Assembly (NCBI GenBank): GCA_014874235.1
Contig: JACWAC010000001.1
Coordinates: 1 to 38,894 of the forward strand
Reading direction: 5' to 3'
From: Thermoplasmatales archaeon
Lineage (GTDB): Archaea > Thermoplasmatota > Thermoplasmata > Thermoplasmatales > GCA-001856825
DNA length: 38,894 nt
In this document: positions 32,379 to 38,718 of the stretch, one piece after another
How positions within the stretch are numbered: position 1 is the first letter of the stretch
Layout of the letters: the number at the start of each line of letters is the position of its first letter
Notes under the pieces: model-generated
The model's input: the letters and a program-made list of their open reading frames with translations, nothing else
Told to the model about the DNA's origin: nothing
The model's database searches: none
Made by a program: the position numbers and the translations under genes

Positions 32379-32584
32379 CGGAAGACTACCAGTTCCTCAG
32401 GGAATTGAAAAGAGAGGGAGAGGAGATAATATTCTCAGCGGAAAAGAAGAGGATGATGCTGCTCAGCGAAGGGTGGGATGACTCGAAGTCAAAGATCATG
32501 GAAGAGCTCTCTCTGAAATATGGCATCGATAGCAGACAGAAATTTCAGGAGTTCAAGGAGAAATACAATCTCACGGACTATTGA
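32375..32584 (+). CDS. 69-residue coiled-coil-like protein, last gene of the nuo operon
   Basis: The start is ATG 32375, coupled to the previous stop (ATGA), with a GAGGTG Shine-Dalgarno 9 nt upstream; a GTG at 32363 in the same frame is less likely. The 69 residues are almost all charged helix (FLRELKREGEEIIFSAEKKR, then KIMEELSLKYGI), with no Cys and no membrane segment. Family unknown. The two tail genes are coupled like the nuo genes themselves, so a role with complex I is likely but unproven. Its 3' end overlaps the convergent zinc-ribbon gene by 14 bp. Confidence 0.58.
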   Translation: MTEDYQFLRELKREGEEIIFSAEKKRMMLLSEGWDDSKSKIMEELSLKYGIDSRQKFQEFKEKYNLTDY

Positions 32585-32771
32585 ACGATTCCAGTGGCCT
32601 GATGTTTTCGTAATAAGCAATCTTTCTGCAGGACTGCATGTTACCTTCCATCCAGGAAGCGAGATCCTCTTCGTTCTTGAGTCTTATCCTCTTGATTTCC
32701 CACAGACAGCTATGACAATAAAGGCCAGAGACGACAGGACTGCCGCAAATTAAACAGTGGGAAGAAACCAT
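32571..32771 (-). CDS. Small zinc-ribbon protein
   Basis: The frame is open further upstream, but ATG at 32771 is chosen because it sits 25 nt from a TATA-like box (leaderless) and directly precedes the zinc motif. The 66-residue product has C6-x2-C9 (CLIC) and C19-x2-C22 (CHSC), a four-Cys zinc ribbon, followed by a basic then acidic helix. Possible roles are RNA or protein binding; none can be assigned. It converges on the nuo tail with a 14-bp 3' overlap. Confidence 0.58.
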   Translation of the reverse strand: MVSSHCLICGSPVVSGLYCHSCLWEIKRIRLKNEEDLASWMEGNMQSCRKIAYYENIRPLESFNSP

Positions 32772-32791
32772 CAGAAGAGAAGGAGTGACGG

Positions 32792-32800
32792 TTAATAAAT
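32792..32800 (-). promoter_or_regulatory. TATA-like box of the zinc-ribbon gene
   Basis: ATTTATTAA, as read on the minus strand, is centred at 32796, 25 nt before the ATG at 32771. Confidence 0.5.
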
Positions 32801-32883
32801 CTTGTCTATTGAGCCAGGAAATGCCGAAGGAAACCGGCACGAAAAGTTGCAAAGCTACGTTGATTCTAACGGCCAGTTGTGAT

Positions 32884-33435
32884 TCAGTCTCCCCACCTCT
32901 TTATGAGTCTGTTATCGACCCCGATTATGTCAAGGACCCTCGATGTGACAAAACTGAAAAGATCATCCATCTTGGAAGGACCGTGATAGAACCCGGGACT
33001 TGCGGGGAGTATGTACGCACCTGCCTCAGAAAGAGTGAGGAGATTTCTAAGGTGTATGGTACTGAGGGGCATCTCCCTGAACACAATGATCAGCTTTCTT
33101 CTCTCTTTCAAGGAGATCGAAGCGATCCGCGTGACCAGGTTGTCTGAGATTCCAGCGGCTATCTTACCGATCGTATTCATTGATGCGGGAGCTATGATAA
33201 GTGCGTCGTACTTGTGAGAACCAGAAGCAAATGGTGCTCCAAAATCTCCTTCGTCATAATACTCGTCAGCATAACTCTTCAGAATTTTAACGTTTACGCC
33301 CCCCTTCAGTTCGTACTTTGCAACTTCAAGCGCACCGCTGGAGAGTATGAGCACCTTCTTTGACGGAAGTTTCTTCAAAATATCTACGCCGTATGCTATA
33401 CCCGAAGCTCCTGTTATGGCCAGAACGTATTCCAT
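32884..33435 (-). CDS. ubiX: Flavin prenyltransferase UbiX
   Basis: UbiX joins dimethylallyl phosphate to FMN to make prenylated FMN, the cofactor of UbiD-type decarboxylases. The 183-residue product has the Rossmann-like flavoprotein opening MEYVLAITGASGIAYG, the segment LIIAPASMNTIGKIAAGISDNLVTR, REMPLSTIHLRNLLTLSEAGA and a closing LPASPGFY. All are standard UbiX motifs. It lies 19 bp after the polyprenyl synthase gene on the same strand, probably one operon. No UbiD gene is in the window. In archaea with the anhydromevalonate route, UbiX serves that UbiD-like decarboxylase; whether this applies here is unknown. Confidence 0.9.
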   Translation of the reverse strand: MEYVLAITGASGIAYGVDILKKLPSKKVLILSSGALEVAKYELKGGVNVKILKSYADEYYDEGDFGAPFASGSHKYDALIIAPASMNTIGKIAAGISDNLVTRIASISLKERRKLIIVFREMPLSTIHLRNLLTLSEAGAYILPASPGFYHGPSKMDDLFSFVTSRVLDIIGVDNRLIKRWGD

Positions 33436-33454
33436 TCTCTGCTATCAATAAAAC

Positions 33455-34354
33455 CTATAGATATTTTCTGAGGTCTTCTTCGCTGAAATAGGCAGCGATT
33501 ATTTTCTTGATATAGTTGATCTTTTCGAATTCGGAGAGTTCCTGGATAGCTTCCTTGACGTGGTTGGTCATTAGGTTGATCGATTTTTCCACGGCATCTT
33601 TCTTGTTTTCTCCCGACTGCTCAAAAACGGATACTATGTTGGGCCGGTTGAATTTCCTGTCGTCATTTCCCGGTCTCTTCCCCAGCTCAAACGAGCCAAT
33701 GGAATTGACCACGTCGTCCCTGACCTGGAATGCGATACCCAGAAGTTCCCCTGCCTTAGAGAGTCTCCCGATGACATTGTCTCCCATCTTTTCGCTGATT
33801 GCTGCTATTCCAATGGAGGTGGATATCAGTGAAGCCGTCTTTTTCTTTGCGATTTCCATATAGTTGTCGAGTGTCATGTCCACATTCCTCCTCTGCGTGC
33901 AGAAATCCATTGATTCCCCGTCACACATGAGAAATGCAGCCTCTGCTATTCGCTTTACGACATCTTCACCGTAGACAGAAGAGAGTGCTACTGCCCTTGC
34001 AATCAAAGCATCGCCCGCAAGGATAGCGTTTTCGATGCCGTACTTCTTGTGGACCGTCTCTACCCCCCGTCTCATGTCGTCCTTGTCGATTATGTCGTCA
34101 TGGATGAGGGAAGAGATGTGGAGGTACTCTATTGCAATGGCCAGATTCACAAATTTCATCGAATTAAGTCCGACAGATTCAGCACCCACGAACACTAGAG
34201 TAGGTCGAAGAAGCTTCCCATTTATATTCAGCAGGTGGAATGTTGATCCTTCAAGGTTGGTACTGGAGAATTTCCAGTAAAATTTGCCACTTAGGTCTTT
34301 CTTGACCTCTTGAAGGGCAACCATTGAATTTTCGCTGATGTGAAGCATATTCAT
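33455..34354 (-). CDS. Polyprenyl diphosphate synthase (IspA/IdsA family)
   Basis: It condenses isopentenyl units into a trans-prenyl diphosphate for ether lipids or quinone tails. The 299-residue helical product has the first aspartate-rich motif D86-D-I-I-D90 followed by the basic RRG, and the Lys-Thr motif KKTASLI. The second aspartate motif is DDVVN at 213-217, with Asn in place of the third Asp. Small residues (S81, S82) stand 5 and 4 places before the first motif. Short-chain archaeal geranylgeranyl synthases often have an aromatic residue there, so a longer product is possible. The common label GGPP synthase is therefore uncertain. ATG 34354 is used; ATG 34348 is an alternative. Confidence 0.85.
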   Translation of the reverse strand: MNMLHISENSMVALQEVKKDLSGKFYWKFSSTNLEGSTFHLLNINGKLLRPTLVFVGAESVGLNSMKFVNLAIAIEYLHISSLIHDDIIDKDDMRRGVETVHKKYGIENAILAGDALIARAVALSSVYGEDVVKRIAEAAFLMCDGESMDFCTQRRNVDMTLDNYMEIAKKKTASLISTSIGIAAISEKMGDNVIGRLSKAGELLGIAFQVRDDVVNSIGSFELGKRPGNDDRKFNRPNIVSVFEQSGENKKDAVEKSINLMTNHVKEAIQELSEFEKINYIKKIIAAYFSEEDLRKYL

Positions 34355-34381
34355 GGATGTTCCTTAATCACAACAAAATAG

Positions 34382-34390
34382 TTAAATATT
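34382..34390. promoter_or_regulatory. AT-rich box between the divergent prenyl synthase and acetyltransferase genes
   Basis: TTAAATATT is centred at 34386, 32 nt from the ATG at 34354 and 30 nt from the ATG at 34416. It is the best TATA candidate in the 61-bp gap for both directions, and would give very short leaders. A second separate box is not obvious. Confidence 0.4.
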
Positions 34391-34415
34391 GTCTGCTTAG
34401 GTACTTGAAGTATTA

Positions 34416-35210
34416 ATGGCATTGGAAGTCAAAAAACTCGAGGGCTGGTTTGAAAAGCAGAAGCTGATGAAAGTCCTGAAAAACGATTATGACAACTTCT
34501 ACATGCTGTTTGACCTCGACAACTTCAATTTCCTCTTGGGGAACAGTTCCTTCCTATATGCCAAGGCGGAGAACGAGATCACTGGTGTCCTTTTGAATTA
34601 CTATCATTCTACAGGCATAAAGGATATCTGGCTCTATGGGGATAATGAGTCGAACGGAAAACTGCTGAGCTATGTTGACAGGAGCACGTCCGTGATACAC
34701 GTCAGATATAACGATAATATGGGTTTGTTCGGAGGCGCTCGGAACGTGTATAGGGAATACTGTATGGTAGCTGAGAAACCAGCGGGCCGGCACGATGACA
34801 ATATGAAACTTCTGACACAGGACAAGTACACCCAATATGCGAAGCTGATTTCACAATGGCCCAACACAAGGTTCAGGACCATGGAGCTTGACGAGTTCAG
34901 GAATCTCCTGAATTACAGCACGATTTTTGGCTATTTTGTTGACGGTACGTTGGTAAGTGCGGCGACCCTTGGGGCAATATGGAAGAGTTGGTTCGTTGTT
35001 TCATCGGTGTTTACAGACCCTCTGCAAAGGAACAAGGGGTACGCCCAGAAATTGATCTCATCAATACTGGACCACTACAGCAATCTGGATAAGGGCATAC
35101 TGTTCGTCAACGAAGATAACGCACCTGCGGTAAAGGCCTATTCAAATCTTGGTTTCAGAATTTACTCGAAAGATCTTTGGGTAGACTATGGGACCGGATT
35201 GGTTCCCTGA
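34416..35210 (+). CDS. GNAT-family N-acetyltransferase
   Basis: The 264-residue cytosolic protein has a C-terminal GNAT domain (about 150-262): VSSVFTDPLQRNKGYAQKLI contains the Q-x2-GxG/A-type acetyl-CoA loop (QRNKGYA), and LFVNEDNAPAVKAYSNLGFR is the typical last core motif. The N-terminal 140 residues look like a second, degenerate GNAT-like half, as in tandem or FR47-like acetyltransferases, though this is only a pattern impression. The substrate is unknown. It diverges from the prenyl synthase gene, and its 3' end overlaps the convergent small Cys4 gene by 25 bp. Confidence 0.8.
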   Translation: MALEVKKLEGWFEKQKLMKVLKNDYDNFYMLFDLDNFNFLLGNSSFLYAKAENEITGVLLNYYHSTGIKDIWLYGDNESNGKLLSYVDRSTSVIHVRYNDNMGLFGGARNVYREYCMVAEKPAGRHDDNMKLLTQDKYTQYAKLISQWPNTRFRTMELDEFRNLLNYSTIFGYFVDGTLVSAATLGAIWKSWFVVSSVFTDPLQRNKGYAQKLISSILDHYSNLDKGILFVNEDNAPAVKAYSNLGFRIYSKDLWVDYGTGLVP

Positions 35211-35497
35211 CTCTTTATTTTGAACTCGGTTATCTGCCCGTCCTCATGCCTGAAGAAGTACCCAACCTGGCGATCGTCGTTTGTCGCGGTGCAGTTTCTT
35301 CCCCTTGAATAGTTACCTTCGATTGAAACGGAGTCAATCTTGTTCCACCCTGTTTCCTTCTTCACTCTCTTTACCATGTTCTCGAATGCGTCTGCACATA
35401 TGGAGCAACAGAAGAACATCTTCTCGCCCTCCACTTCCCTCCAGTAGTCCCCCCAAGTGCCATTGCACAGGGCACATCCATCATAATTCCTTTTCAT
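35186..35497 (-). CDS. Small Cys4 treble-clef-like protein (resembles Thermoplasma Ta0938)
   Basis: I chose ATG 35497 because GGGGGAG lies 6 nt upstream; an ATG at 35524 in frame has no such site. The 103-residue protein has C8-x2-C11 (CALC) and C31-x2-C34 (CSIC) and looks like a small zinc-binding domain with a beta-rich C-terminal half. It brings to mind the structural-genomics protein Ta0938 of T. acidophilum, but this is recollection and unverified. It overlaps the upstream zinc-finger/TenA-like gene by 17 bp, so it is translated from the same mRNA. Its own C-terminal codons overlap the convergent acetyltransferase gene by 25 bp. Function unknown. Confidence 0.65.
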   Translation of the reverse strand: MKRNYDGCALCNGTWGDYWREVEGEKMFFCCSICADAFENMVKRVKKETGWNKIDSVSIEGNYSRGRNCTATNDDRQVGYFFRHEDGQITEFKIKSQGTNPVP

Positions 35498-36377
35498 ACA
35501 TTCTCCCCCTTTCGTATCTACCATCCAGGTAGCTATAAAAATAGTCAGCAGATCTCAGAAAATAAGATTGCACCTCTCTTTCCATCTGCAATTCCTTGGC
35601 ATAGGTCTCTACTAACTTTAACGCAACACCTGAGTGATATTGATCCGCTTCGTAACCCGCTCTCAGGAACTGGGCAGTCTCCCTTGTGATTCCTCCGTTC
35701 AGGATTTCAGGTCTAAAATAAGCATATTTCGCGCCATATTTCTTTATGTTCTTATCAGCAATGAGTTCAAGCGAATGCATGGAGACCATAGCGTCGAGCC
35801 AGTGTTCAGAGCTACAAACATGTTCCCAATAGGCGAGCGCTTTTTCCGTCTTTCTTAGTGGAACAGAATTTATTACCATCTCCCTATTCAGACCTACCGA
35901 TTCTCCCATCTTCAGTAACAGTTCTATGTGTGCGGGTTGACCATCAGCCCCAAAATACTCCTCCGAAATATTGTCAAGTTCATACTTCTGGACATCGAAG
36001 AAATTGGTCTTTGCAATGATATACGCACAGGACCTAACCCACTGTTTTAGGAAATGGTAGTGCTCAGTCACGTATCCCATGATTGTGTATTTGGTTGGAT
36101 TTTGCATTTCCAAGACAAAAATATTAGGGTCTTCGGAAAAGAATCTATTGACAAACTTATGCCTTATCCAAGACGCAAGCCCTTCTTTATAGAAATCGTA
36201 GAAATCGTTGAATTTTTCGGTCAGAGATTCTATGGACATTTTGTTGATCGAGATGTTCCTATTCAGCCACATCACGTGTGAAGGGTCACTGACCTGTGCC
36301 TCAGAGTAAAAGTGAGAAGATAGGGAAGAGATTTCGCTTTCAATAAATTTCTCTTCACACACGGGACATATGTTCAT
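35481..36377 (-). CDS. Zinc-finger plus TenA/PqqC-like (heme-oxygenase-fold) fusion protein
   Basis: I start it at ATG 36377, 29 nt from a TATA-like box; a TTG at 36389 is an alternative. Of 298 residues, the first 40 form a C2H2-like finger (C4, C7, H22, H34). The rest is all-helical with the wording of TenA/PqqC or heme-oxygenase-like diiron proteins: TEHYHFLKQWVRSCAYI, AHIELLLKMGESVGLNRE, MHSLELIADKNI and GYEADQYHSGVALKLVETYA. Candidate metal ligands lie in four separate helices (E105/H108, H150/E152, H201/E204, E243/D245/H248). This could be a small-molecule oxidase or a binding protein; the reaction is unknown. The overlapping 3' gene encodes another small zinc protein. Confidence 0.62.
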   Translation of the reverse strand: MNICPVCEEKFIESEISSLSSHFYSEAQVSDPSHVMWLNRNISINKMSIESLTEKFNDFYDFYKEGLASWIRHKFVNRFFSEDPNIFVLEMQNPTKYTIMGYVTEHYHFLKQWVRSCAYIIAKTNFFDVQKYELDNISEEYFGADGQPAHIELLLKMGESVGLNREMVINSVPLRKTEKALAYWEHVCSSEHWLDAMVSMHSLELIADKNIKKYGAKYAYFRPEILNGGITRETAQFLRAGYEADQYHSGVALKLVETYAKELQMEREVQSYFLRSADYFYSYLDGRYERGRMYEKEL

Positions 36378-36443
36378 TGATTTTTCCAATTGAAGTTGAG
36401 TAATAAACTTGTTGCTAATTCACATTTCACATCAAGAAGAAAA

Positions 36444-36451
36444 GCAATATA
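36444..36451 (+). promoter_or_regulatory. TATA element of tRNA-Leu
   Basis: CAATATAC is centred about 25 nt upstream of the tRNA-Leu 5' end at 36473, the position expected for its promoter. The match is moderate in sequence. Confidence 0.4.
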
Positions 36452-36472
36452 CTCCTGACCAATTGACGGCGG

Positions 36473-36557
36473 GCGGAGGTTGCCGAGCCAGGTCAAAGGT
36501 GACAGATTTAGGGTCTGTTCCCGCAGGGGTCCGCCGGTTCGAATCCGGCCCTCCGCA
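36473..36557 (+). tRNA. tRNA-Leu (anticodon UAG)
   Basis: The 85-nt gene folds as a class II tRNA. The acceptor GCGGAGG pairs with CCTCCGC, the anticodon stem ACAGA/TCTGT encloses loop TTTAGGG (anticodon TAG), the T stem GCCGG/CCGGC encloses TTCGAAT, and the discriminator is A. The 14-nt variable region has a short CCC/GGG stem, as in Leu tRNAs. No intron is present and CCA is not encoded. Confidence 0.96.
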
Positions 36558-36560
36558 CTC

Positions 36561-36566
36561 TTTTTT
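36561..36566 (+). terminator. T-run after tRNA-Leu
   Basis: TTTTTT starts 4 nt after the tRNA 3' end and continues as ATTT. It is the simple U-tract terminator expected for an archaeal tRNA gene. Confidence 0.6.
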
Positions 36567-36610
36567 ATTTATGTAAATCACAATACCCTGACAGCTGCAT
36601 AATCGTCGTT

Positions 36611-37951
36611 CTATTTACTGTGCAACCTCTCTGCAGCAACGAATGTCATGCCTCTTCTCGTAAGAACTTCCGCGGTTCTGTTCAGTGCGGCATGTTTATC
36701 CAGATAATTAACGAGAAGCTTAGGCATAAGTCCCTTGTCGATGATTTCTCTCTTCGACAAGAAGTAATCGAGTAAGTCGGAGGGATGGTTCCTCCTTCCA
36801 TCCACCTCTGGATTGCCTCCTTCGTGCTTAGCCCCTATGTTCTTTATGCGAGTAGCCAAGTCCACCAATTCTTCAGTTCTATCATATGGCTGTCTCACGA
36901 TGCTCCTGTAAGCTTCTGTTATGTGATGCTCAAGGCGGACAATGTCCTCGAACCCAAGGGAGTTCCGGATGTTTGCGGCCACCTCAATTGTCTTGTTGTC
37001 AACAGAGTTGGAAAGGTTCAACCCTATGAGCGGACTCTTGCCATCTTCTCGACTGAAGAGCTTCGCAGTCATAAGGGTCCATAGGATGGAATATGGATTA
37101 TCGATACCCAAGAATACAGAAATCTTGAACTCAATATCGATTCCCATCTTGTACAACCAGTAACCTAGGAGTACGGTACCAGAGTTTAGGTTGAGAACCT
37201 GCGGGAGGCCGTACTCAGTGTAGTAGTGGAGAACCTCATCCACCCAGTCGACCGCATACTGGTTGGGCATTCCAATGCCACCAAAGTACCCCGTAATTGT
37301 ATCGGGGCCCCCAAGGTGCACATTGATTGGTTTCTCATCCTTACCAGCGAGGGTACCCTTAGTATCTAGGGTCTGGACATAAGATCCTCCGACAATGTTC
37401 ATTCCAGCTGCGAAAGCAAGTATGTCTCCGTCCTCGATCTGCTCCTTCATCGACCGAACTCTTACGTACCTTGCTGGCATCAGTTCCCTGCCAGATATTG
37501 CATTCTTTGCCTCTTCTATCAACCATGGAAAGAAGTTAAGACCGCTTATTTCAAGGGTGACAGGGAATCTGTCATCAAACTTGATTGAGTCTACATCAGG
37601 CCCAAGGACCTTCCTCTGGTATTCGGGGATACTTATGAAATTTCCTCCGTCCCTCTGTTTTTCTAACCATTCTAGATCCTTGACGAACGGAGAGTGACCC
37701 TTCCTTAGTCTCCCCATCTGGTTTTCCATCTTGCCGTTTTCAAGTGCAATATGGTTGATTTCTTCTATGCCACCGTACTTGTCCACCATCTCTAGAACAC
37801 TGTCCACAAGCGGATTATCGTTGCGGAGCAAAAAGTCGTTAATTTCTTTCAGATGCGCCTCTTCTATCTTTAACATATTTCTTAGATCGGTCAATGCTTC
37901 TCCCCTCAAAGGGTAGTACCTAATAGGTACTAATATTTCGGGCACAACCAT
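36611..37951 (-). CDS. 446-residue protein, function not recognised
   Basis: I do not recognise this family. The product is soluble, without Cys motifs or membrane segments. The N-terminal third is helical (LLRNDNPLVDSVLEMVDKYG) and ends in WLEKQRDGGNFISIPEYQRK. The remainder has alternating strand and helix patterning that suggests a TIM barrel or similar alpha/beta enzyme, with glycine-rich stretches GMNIVGGSY and INVHLGGPDTITGYFGGIG, an NLNSGTVLLG strand-turn, LEHHITEAYRS with paired His, and GGNPEVDGRRNHPSD. The many conserved-looking Asp, His and Gly positions suggest catalysis. The neighbours are an Lrp/AsnC regulator and an amino-acid permease, so amino-acid metabolism is a guess. A hairpin sits directly before its ATG. 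Confidence 0.72.
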   Translation of the reverse strand: MVVPEILVPIRYYPLRGEALTDLRNMLKIEEAHLKEINDFLLRNDNPLVDSVLEMVDKYGGIEEINHIALENGKMENQMGRLRKGHSPFVKDLEWLEKQRDGGNFISIPEYQRKVLGPDVDSIKFDDRFPVTLEISGLNFFPWLIEEAKNAISGRELMPARYVRVRSMKEQIEDGDILAFAAGMNIVGGSYVQTLDTKGTLAGKDEKPINVHLGGPDTITGYFGGIGMPNQYAVDWVDEVLHYYTEYGLPQVLNLNSGTVLLGYWLYKMGIDIEFKISVFLGIDNPYSILWTLMTAKLFSREDGKSPLIGLNLSNSVDNKTIEVAANIRNSLGFEDIVRLEHHITEAYRSIVRQPYDRTEELVDLATRIKNIGAKHEGGNPEVDGRRNHPSDLLDYFLSKREIIDKGLMPKLLVNYLDKHAALNRTAEVLTRRGMTFVAAERLHSK

Positions 37952-37952
37952 T

Positions 37953-37979
37953 GGAAGACGAGCCTTTCTCGAGTCTTCC
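37953..37979 (-). promoter_or_regulatory. Hairpin in the leader just upstream of the 446-residue gene
   Basis: Arms GGAAGAC (37953-37959) and GTCTTCC (37973-37979) pair perfectly, with possible extra GAG/CTC pairs inside. The structure ends 1 nt before the ATG at 37951. With the likely TATA box at 38031-38040, the mRNA would have a leader of about 60 nt, unlike the leaderless genes nearby. A translational control element is possible. Confidence 0.45.
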
Positions 37980-38030
37980 TTACAGGTACAACCAACAGTC
38001 TCTTTTTCGCAAAAAATGGAACTTTTCTCT

Positions 38031-38040
38031 CGTATTTTAT
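38031..38040 (-). promoter_or_regulatory. TATA-like box upstream of the 446-residue gene
   Basis: ATAAAATACG as read on the minus strand is the best promoter candidate in the 121-bp gap after the Lrp gene and predicts a start near 38011. Read-through from the Lrp gene is also possible. Confidence 0.4.
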
Positions 38041-38072
38041 TTGAAGAGAGATCCTGATTCGATCCTGGTTAT

Positions 38073-38576
38073 TCACCGGTCAGCAAGATTAATGTCGGGA
38101 TTTACTGCATTTGAGTAGTCGAAGTCCTTGATAATTTTGTGAACTTGTCTTGTGTCTGTTCTTTCGATTTCAGAGATTTCAAACAACTTATCCAGAACAG
38201 CAAGATATTCCGTTCTATTCCTGTAGACTCCAAACACTATGAAATCTATGTCTCCGCTGACATTGTAGATCGATAGAATCCCTGGCAGATTCTTCAATTT
38301 TTGACCTAGTTTCTCGATATAGTTGAGACCATATTTTGCCCTGACTAGTATTACAACAGGATAATCCAGATCAAATCTGTCACAGTTCAGTGTTGCCTTT
38401 ACACCGTTTATTAGTCCTCTTTTGCTCAGAGATTTCTTCCTCTTACTCACTGCAGAAGGTGAGAATAATCCAATCTTTTTGCCCAGTTGAGAATTTGACT
38501 GTGATGCGTCCGCCGTCAGCTGCTTTATGAGTCTAAGGTCAAAAATATCAGGGTCGTTAGCCCTATGTCGGTCCAT
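38073..38576 (-). CDS. Lrp/AsnC-family transcriptional regulator
   Basis: The 167-residue DNA-binding protein has an N-terminal winged helix-turn-helix (about 12-60: LRLIKQLTADASQSNSQLGK, then SPSAVSKRKKSLSKRGLING) and a C-terminal RAM ligand-binding domain (about 70-150: YPVVILVRAKYG, LPGILSIYNVSGDIDFIVFG). Members sense amino acids and form octamers. The ATG is 24.5 nt from a TATA box, so the mRNA is probably leaderless. It lies between the 446-residue gene and a divergent amino-acid permease, the likely targets, which is an inference from position. Confidence 0.92.
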   Translation of the reverse strand: MDRHRANDPDIFDLRLIKQLTADASQSNSQLGKKIGLFSPSAVSKRKKSLSKRGLINGVKATLNCDRFDLDYPVVILVRAKYGLNYIEKLGQKLKNLPGILSIYNVSGDIDFIVFGVYRNRTEYLAVLDKLFEISEIERTDTRQVHKIIKDFDYSNAVNPDINLADR

Positions 38577-38594
38577 TAGAGCACAAATCTGCCC

Positions 38595-38606
38595 TTATAT
38601 TTAAAA
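38595..38606 (-). promoter_or_regulatory. TATA box of the Lrp-family gene
   Basis: The AT-rich element TTATATTTAAAA (plus strand) is centred at 38600.5, 24.5 nt before the ATG at 38576. The divergent permease promoter lies 90 bp away. Confidence 0.55.
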
Positions 38607-38687
38607 TTGAGGCAAACTATTTCCCATATAGTCAAAAGATGGCACTTTTAGTTCTTAATATTGTATCAGATTTGAGTCTTAAACACC

Positions 38688-38695
38688 TTTAAATA
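38688..38695 (+). promoter_or_regulatory. TATA box of the permease gene
   Basis: TTTAAATA is centred at 38691.5, 27.5 nt before the ATG at 38719. Confidence 0.55.
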
Positions 38696-38718
38696 AGATA
38701 TAGAATATTTCAATTTTC

